Assembly: GCA_945871045.1 (NCBI GenBank)
Contig: CAMBUC010000068.1
Location: 1 to 9,130, forward strand
DNA: 9,130 nucleotides
Source of the DNA: an uncultured bacterium
Lineage (GTDB): Bacteria > Bacillota > Clostridia > Lachnospirales > Lachnospiraceae
Direction of reading: 5' to 3'
Shown here: one piece after another, positions 7,140 through 9,130 of the stretch
How the letters are laid out: every line of letters begins with the position of its first letter
Position numbering within the stretch: position 1 is the stretch's first letter
Notes under the pieces: generated by a model
Told to the model about the DNA's origin: nothing
The model's database searches: none
What the model saw: only the letters and a program-made list of their open reading frames with translations
Translations under genes and position numbers: made by a program

Positions 7140-8305
7140 GTGTAGGAATAGAGGCAGGTATCCGTGCCGCGGAACAAATTCATTCAGGGAACTGGTATGC
7201 CTATAGCATCCCAGATGTACCCCGGAACAGCCAGCTGTGCATGCAGGGATTTGATTTTGAAGCAGATGACTGGTACTTTCATGAATATGCGCCCAAAAAG
7301 GAACAACATGTCAAATGTGTCCACATTCATTTTTCCGAAAACGCAGGACAGCAGCAGCGGCTGCTTATCAAACAGTATGCGGCATGGCGCCTTGGACGCG
7401 TGCGTCCCGTCACTGTGCGGCTGGAACTGAATACGAGACTTTGTCACTGGCTGCGGTATCTGCGGGTCAGAAAGATCAAAGATCCTGCATTGTTTGGCGC
7501 GAAGGAACTGGAATGTTTTACTAAATGGCTGTATATGCAGGATGTAAAAGAGCAGACCCGTGTCCGTATTCTGCATACGATTGTTGACCTGATCCAAACA
7601 GGGCGGCGCTTGAACTGGCGTGTGACCAGAGAAAAACCGCCGCAGGATCTCTTATGTCCGAGGGTGGTATGGAGCACGGATGGCGCGACAGCGCCCATTC
7701 CGAAACATATTTATGACCGGATCCTTGCACATGCAAAAAACGATGAGACGGATGAGATCACAAGAGCCGGGATCATCATACAGAGTCAGACCGGTCTTCG
7801 GATCAGTGAAGTACTTTCGCTGAAAAACGACTGCATCATAACAGACGGGAAAGGCAGAAAGTGGCTTATCTACCGTTTAAAAAAGACCACAAAAGCGGAA
7901 CCGGAGCAACGGCGTGTGCCTGCGAATCCCGTCATCTGTGAGGCGGTCGAGCGGCTCCGGGAAGCGACAGAGTCACTCCGTGAGGAAAGCGGACGGGAGG
8001 AATTGTTTTTAGTCCGGAATCATGGCATCCGACCGGCGTCCCAAAACAACTGGAACAAGGGAAGACTTCACAACTTTTTGTGTCGGTGGAAGATCACCGA
8101 TGAACAGGGGGAAATCTACCAACTGCATTCCCACCAGTTTCGGGCAACTTATGTATCAGAGCAGATACTCGGCGGAGTGCGGATCGAACAGATTCAGCAT
8201 CAGTTGGGACATGTATCACCGGAGATGACGGTGCGGTATGTGCATTTGCCGGAAGAAGCGGTCATAGATGCTTTGACGCCTTGTATCAGCGGTGTGGGGA
8301 GGTGA
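7136..8305 (+). CDS. Tyrosine recombinase, TnpB-like (third of trio)
   Basis: A 389 aa tyrosine recombinase. The N-terminal 60-150 region resembles the corresponding part of the middle protein and, in pattern, Tn554 TnpB; residues about 92-175 form the core-binding helices. The catalytic domain (about 188-375) retains R222 in TGLRISEVL, lysines K249/K250/K253 in the beta-hairpin, H333 and R336 in HSHQFRATY, H359 in LGHVSPEM and nucleophile Y368 in TVRYVHL. The second histidine of the usual HxxRH box is A337, which is tolerated in many family members. The ATG at 7136 is supported by GGGGGAG 6 bases upstream and by the ATGA overlap with the middle gene. The same frame stays open upstream to 6812, but that stretch is a shadow of the middle gene. 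The stop codon overlaps the next gene's first possible ATG by one base. TnpB of Tn554 is much longer (about 630 aa), so the assignment is by type, not identity. Confidence 0.9.
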   Translation: MSVGIEAGIRAAEQIHSGNWYAYSIPDVPRNSQLCMQGFDFEADDWYFHEYAPKKEQHVKCVHIHFSENAGQQQRLLIKQYAAWRLGRVRPVTVRLELNTRLCHWLRYLRVRKIKDPALFGAKELECFTKWLYMQDVKEQTRVRILHTIVDLIQTGRRLNWRVTREKPPQDLLCPRVVWSTDGATAPIPKHIYDRILAHAKNDETDEITRAGIIIQSQTGLRISEVLSLKNDCIITDGKGRKWLIYRLKKTTKAEPEQRRVPANPVICEAVERLREATESLREESGREELFLVRNHGIRPASQNNWNKGRLHNFLCRWKITDEQGEIYQLHSHQFRATYVSEQILGGVRIEQIQHQLGHVSPEMTVRYVHLPEEAVIDALTPCISGVGR

Positions 8306-8306
8306 T
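8298..8306 (+). promoter_or_regulatory. Perfect anti-Shine-Dalgarno complement before the TnpC-like gene
   Basis: GGAGGTGAT is complementary to nine bases at the 16S rRNA 3' end. It spans the third gene's stop (8303-8305) and covers most of the ATG at 8305. From the end of GGAGG to the TTG at 8311 is 8 bases, a normal spacing, whereas the ATG at 8305 is only 2 bases away. The site therefore favours TTG 8311 as the start. Confidence 0.7.
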
Positions 8307-8310
8307 GAGT

Positions 8311-8730
8311 TTGGCAGAGAAAAAACAGACAGACCAGCGTACAAAGGGACTTTCCGACTATGCAAAAAAGAAAAGAGAAATCACCATCCAGGAGGTCAGC
8401 CGTGTGATTGATGATCTGCAGGCGCGGGATGAAACGATTAATTTTGAGATCGTGGCCCGACTTTCGGGTGTCTCCCGGGGAACACTTTACAACAATGCGG
8501 AACTGTGCGACCGCATCAAACGGCTGCGTGCCGGTGGAACGGACGAAATGCGTGACGTACTAAAGGAACAAAATCGTATGCAGGAGAAAAAAATATGCTC
8601 TATGAGAAAGCAGATCCGACAGTTGGAAGAAGAAAAGAAAAAACTGATCATTCAACTCATCAATCATGAGGAACTGCGCCGGGAAAATGAGCGCCTTCGG
8701 AAGATACTGGGTTCAGGCTTTACAATCTAA
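8311..8730 (+). CDS. TnpC-like HTH/coiled-coil accessory protein (DUF6262-like)
   Basis: A small basic protein of 139 aa from TTG 8311 (141 aa if ATG 8305 is used). The N-terminal helical stretch (TKGLSDYAKKKREITIQEVSRVID pattern, 11-34) leads into a helix-turn-helix at about 43-62 (INFEIVARLSGVSRGTLYNN), then a long charged coiled coil at about 84-133 with leucines at 105, 112, 116, 122, 129 and 133. This order, the size, and the place as last gene of a recombinase operon match TnpC of Tn554, the accessory factor that affects transposition efficiency and orientation, and the family I know as DUF6262. The likely role is DNA binding or holding the synaptic complex of the upstream recombinases together; no catalytic motif is present. 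The start choice is discussed under the preceding ribosome binding site. Confidence 0.82.
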   Translation: MAEKKQTDQRTKGLSDYAKKKREITIQEVSRVIDDLQARDETINFEIVARLSGVSRGTLYNNAELCDRIKRLRAGGTDEMRDVLKEQNRMQEKKICSMRKQIRQLEEEKKKLIIQLINHEELRRENERLRKILGSGFTI

Positions 8731-8932
8731 ATATTATCTCCAGTAACACAGTGTTTCATACGTGAGAATAGAATGCGTTAGAAATGAGAGAATATCCTAT
8801 CTTTCGTTTCAGGTTATGAGGAGAAGTATATCTGACAGATTCGGATTTGTAAACTGAAAAAAATGATCATTTTTTGTATAGTGTAACTATCAGAGGATCA
8901 GAAGAGGTGGTGTGAGACCGCAGAACATGAGA
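8731..8932. other. Non-coding stretch downstream of the cassette
   Basis: About 200 bases without a supported gene. Only tiny frames occur, for example 11 and 13 codons at 8784-8855, with no convincing ribosome binding site. The stretch holds the palindrome at 8858-8875, the small inverted repeat at 8878-8890, and a sequence (8774-8788) resembling one upstream of the first recombinase. It probably includes the right end of the mobile element and perhaps the body of a short transcript ending at the terminator at 8933. Confidence 0.5.
8858..8890. repeat. Perfect 18-base palindrome followed by a 13-base inverted repeat
   Basis: AAAAAATGATCATTTTTT (8858-8875) is a perfect palindrome; its left arm is part of an A7 run. 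Two bases later ATAGT-GTA-ACTAT (8878-8890) is a perfect inverted repeat. As an RNA hairpin the first has no loop and only A-U plus one G-C pair per arm, so it is more plausibly a protein or recombinase binding site than a terminator. TATAGT (8877-8882) could be a -10, but no -35 supports it. Confidence 0.6.
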
Positions 8933-8978
8933 ATCCCCACATGTTGAACATCGTGTTCAATATGTGGGGGTGTTTTTT
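8933..8978 (+). terminator. Strong rho-independent terminator
   Basis: ccccacatgttgaaca (8935-8950) pairs with tgttcaatatgtgggg (8954-8969) over 16 pairs with a single G-U and a 3-base loop (tcg), extending by two more pairs, then g and T6 (8973-8978). There is no U-run on the minus-strand side, so it works on + strand transcripts. It would end the recombinase operon transcript, or a shorter one beginning in the preceding 200 bases. Confidence 0.9.
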
Positions 8979-9023
8979 ATTATTTTCTACGATTTAAGAT
9001 GGCAGTAACTGATACAAATAAAT

Positions 9024-9130
9024 TCAAAACTTGCCGGATGAAACTCTGTGATTAATCCCAATGCCAATACCGAGAAGCGCCCAGTAAAGCGGCGAGATGG
9101 TGATGGTGGAATCATTTGCCAGAGCCGAGA
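9024..9130 (-). CDS. C-terminal fragment of a membrane protein, possibly O-antigen ligase/polymerase family
   Basis: On the minus strand an open frame enters from the right edge and stops at 9024-9026, giving 34 residues. They read as a soluble turn (ANDSTITISP) followed by a hydrophobic, glycine-rich helix (LYWALLGIGIGIN) and a short basic tail (HRVSSGKF). A final transmembrane helix with a positive cytoplasmic tail is a reasonable reading. The pattern NDS...SP.YW.LLGIGI.IN resembles the C-terminus of Wzy/WaaL-type polymerases of Firmicutes as I remember them, but so short a fragment cannot establish this. It converges with the recombinase cassette. The other two minus-strand frames were checked; one stops at once and the other reads as low-quality sequence. 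Confidence 0.5.
   Translation of the reverse strand, partial: SALANDSTITISPLYWALLGIGIGINHRVSSGKF

Larger units (their letters stand above)
5078..8730 (+). mobile_element. Cargo-free Tn554/RIT-like recombinase cassette
   Basis: Four genes on one strand with overlaps of 14, 4 and 1 bases: an intact tyrosine recombinase, a degenerate one, another intact one and a TnpC-like protein. Tn554 has TnpA, TnpB and TnpC; 'recombinase in trio' elements have three adjacent tyrosine recombinases. This cassette has the trio plus TnpC. No antibiotic resistance, toxin or other passenger gene is included. The given limits are those of the genes; the true ends were not determined, and candidates are listed under findings. 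Base composition is not obviously different from mnmA. Confidence 0.75.

Noticed and set aside
8784..8855. Two tiny consecutive frames (11 and 13 codons) after the TnpC-like gene, joined by TTATGAGG
   Set aside because: No clear ribosome binding site and no recognisable peptide; such short frames are expected by chance.
8857..8875. Palindrome with A and T runs read as a second terminator
   Set aside because: A perfect palindrome without a loop and almost all A-U pairs would make a poor intrinsic terminator; a much better one lies at 8933-8978.
1..9130. CRISPR array, tRNA or rRNA genes, tandem repeats
   Set aside because: I looked for regularly spaced repeats and for tRNA-like or rRNA-like stretches and saw none.

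Overview
The window looks like a chromosomal segment of a low-to-moderate GC Firmicute, most likely a Clostridia/Lachnospiraceae-type gut bacterium. This rests on strong AGGAGG-type ribosome binding sites, AT-rich intergenic regions next to coding sequence of about 50% GC, a full-length stand-alone CarB with its regulatory domain, MnmA, and a Tn554-like recombinase cassette. The genus is an inference; no rRNA or other marker is present.

Housekeeping half (1-5005). The left edge carries the C-terminal part of a response-regulator receiver domain (+). It converges on carB (-, 491-3715), the large subunit of carbamoyl-phosphate synthetase, and the two share a bidirectional hairpin terminator at 404-463. 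carB is followed on its upstream side by a 198-base AT-rich divergent promoter region and then mnmA (+, 3914-5005), a tRNA 2-thiouridylase. carA is not next to carB.

Mobile half (5078-8730). Only 72 bases after mnmA begins a tight, same-strand cassette of four overlapping genes. They are a canonical tyrosine recombinase of Tn554 TnpA type (359 aa), a second recombinase-fold protein whose catalytic residues are mostly gone (331 aa), a third recombinase with R...H-x-x-R...H...Y intact (389 aa), and a small helix-turn-helix plus coiled-coil protein resembling Tn554 TnpC (139-141 aa). Overlaps of 14, 4 and 1 bases indicate translational coupling. The arrangement combines features of Tn554-family transposons (TnpA/TnpB/TnpC) and of 'recombinase in trio' elements, and it carries no cargo. 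Proteins two and three share an N-terminal domain and appear to be paralogues; protein two seems to be a non-catalytic partner. A G5 run at its 3' end is positioned so that a -1 frameshift would place a tyrosine exactly at the missing catalytic position and fuse the protein to the third recombinase.

Right end (8731-9130). A 293-base non-coding stretch contains a perfect 18-base palindrome, a small inverted repeat and a strong rho-independent terminator (+). The window then ends in the last 34 codons of a minus-strand membrane protein, possibly of the O-antigen ligase/polymerase type.
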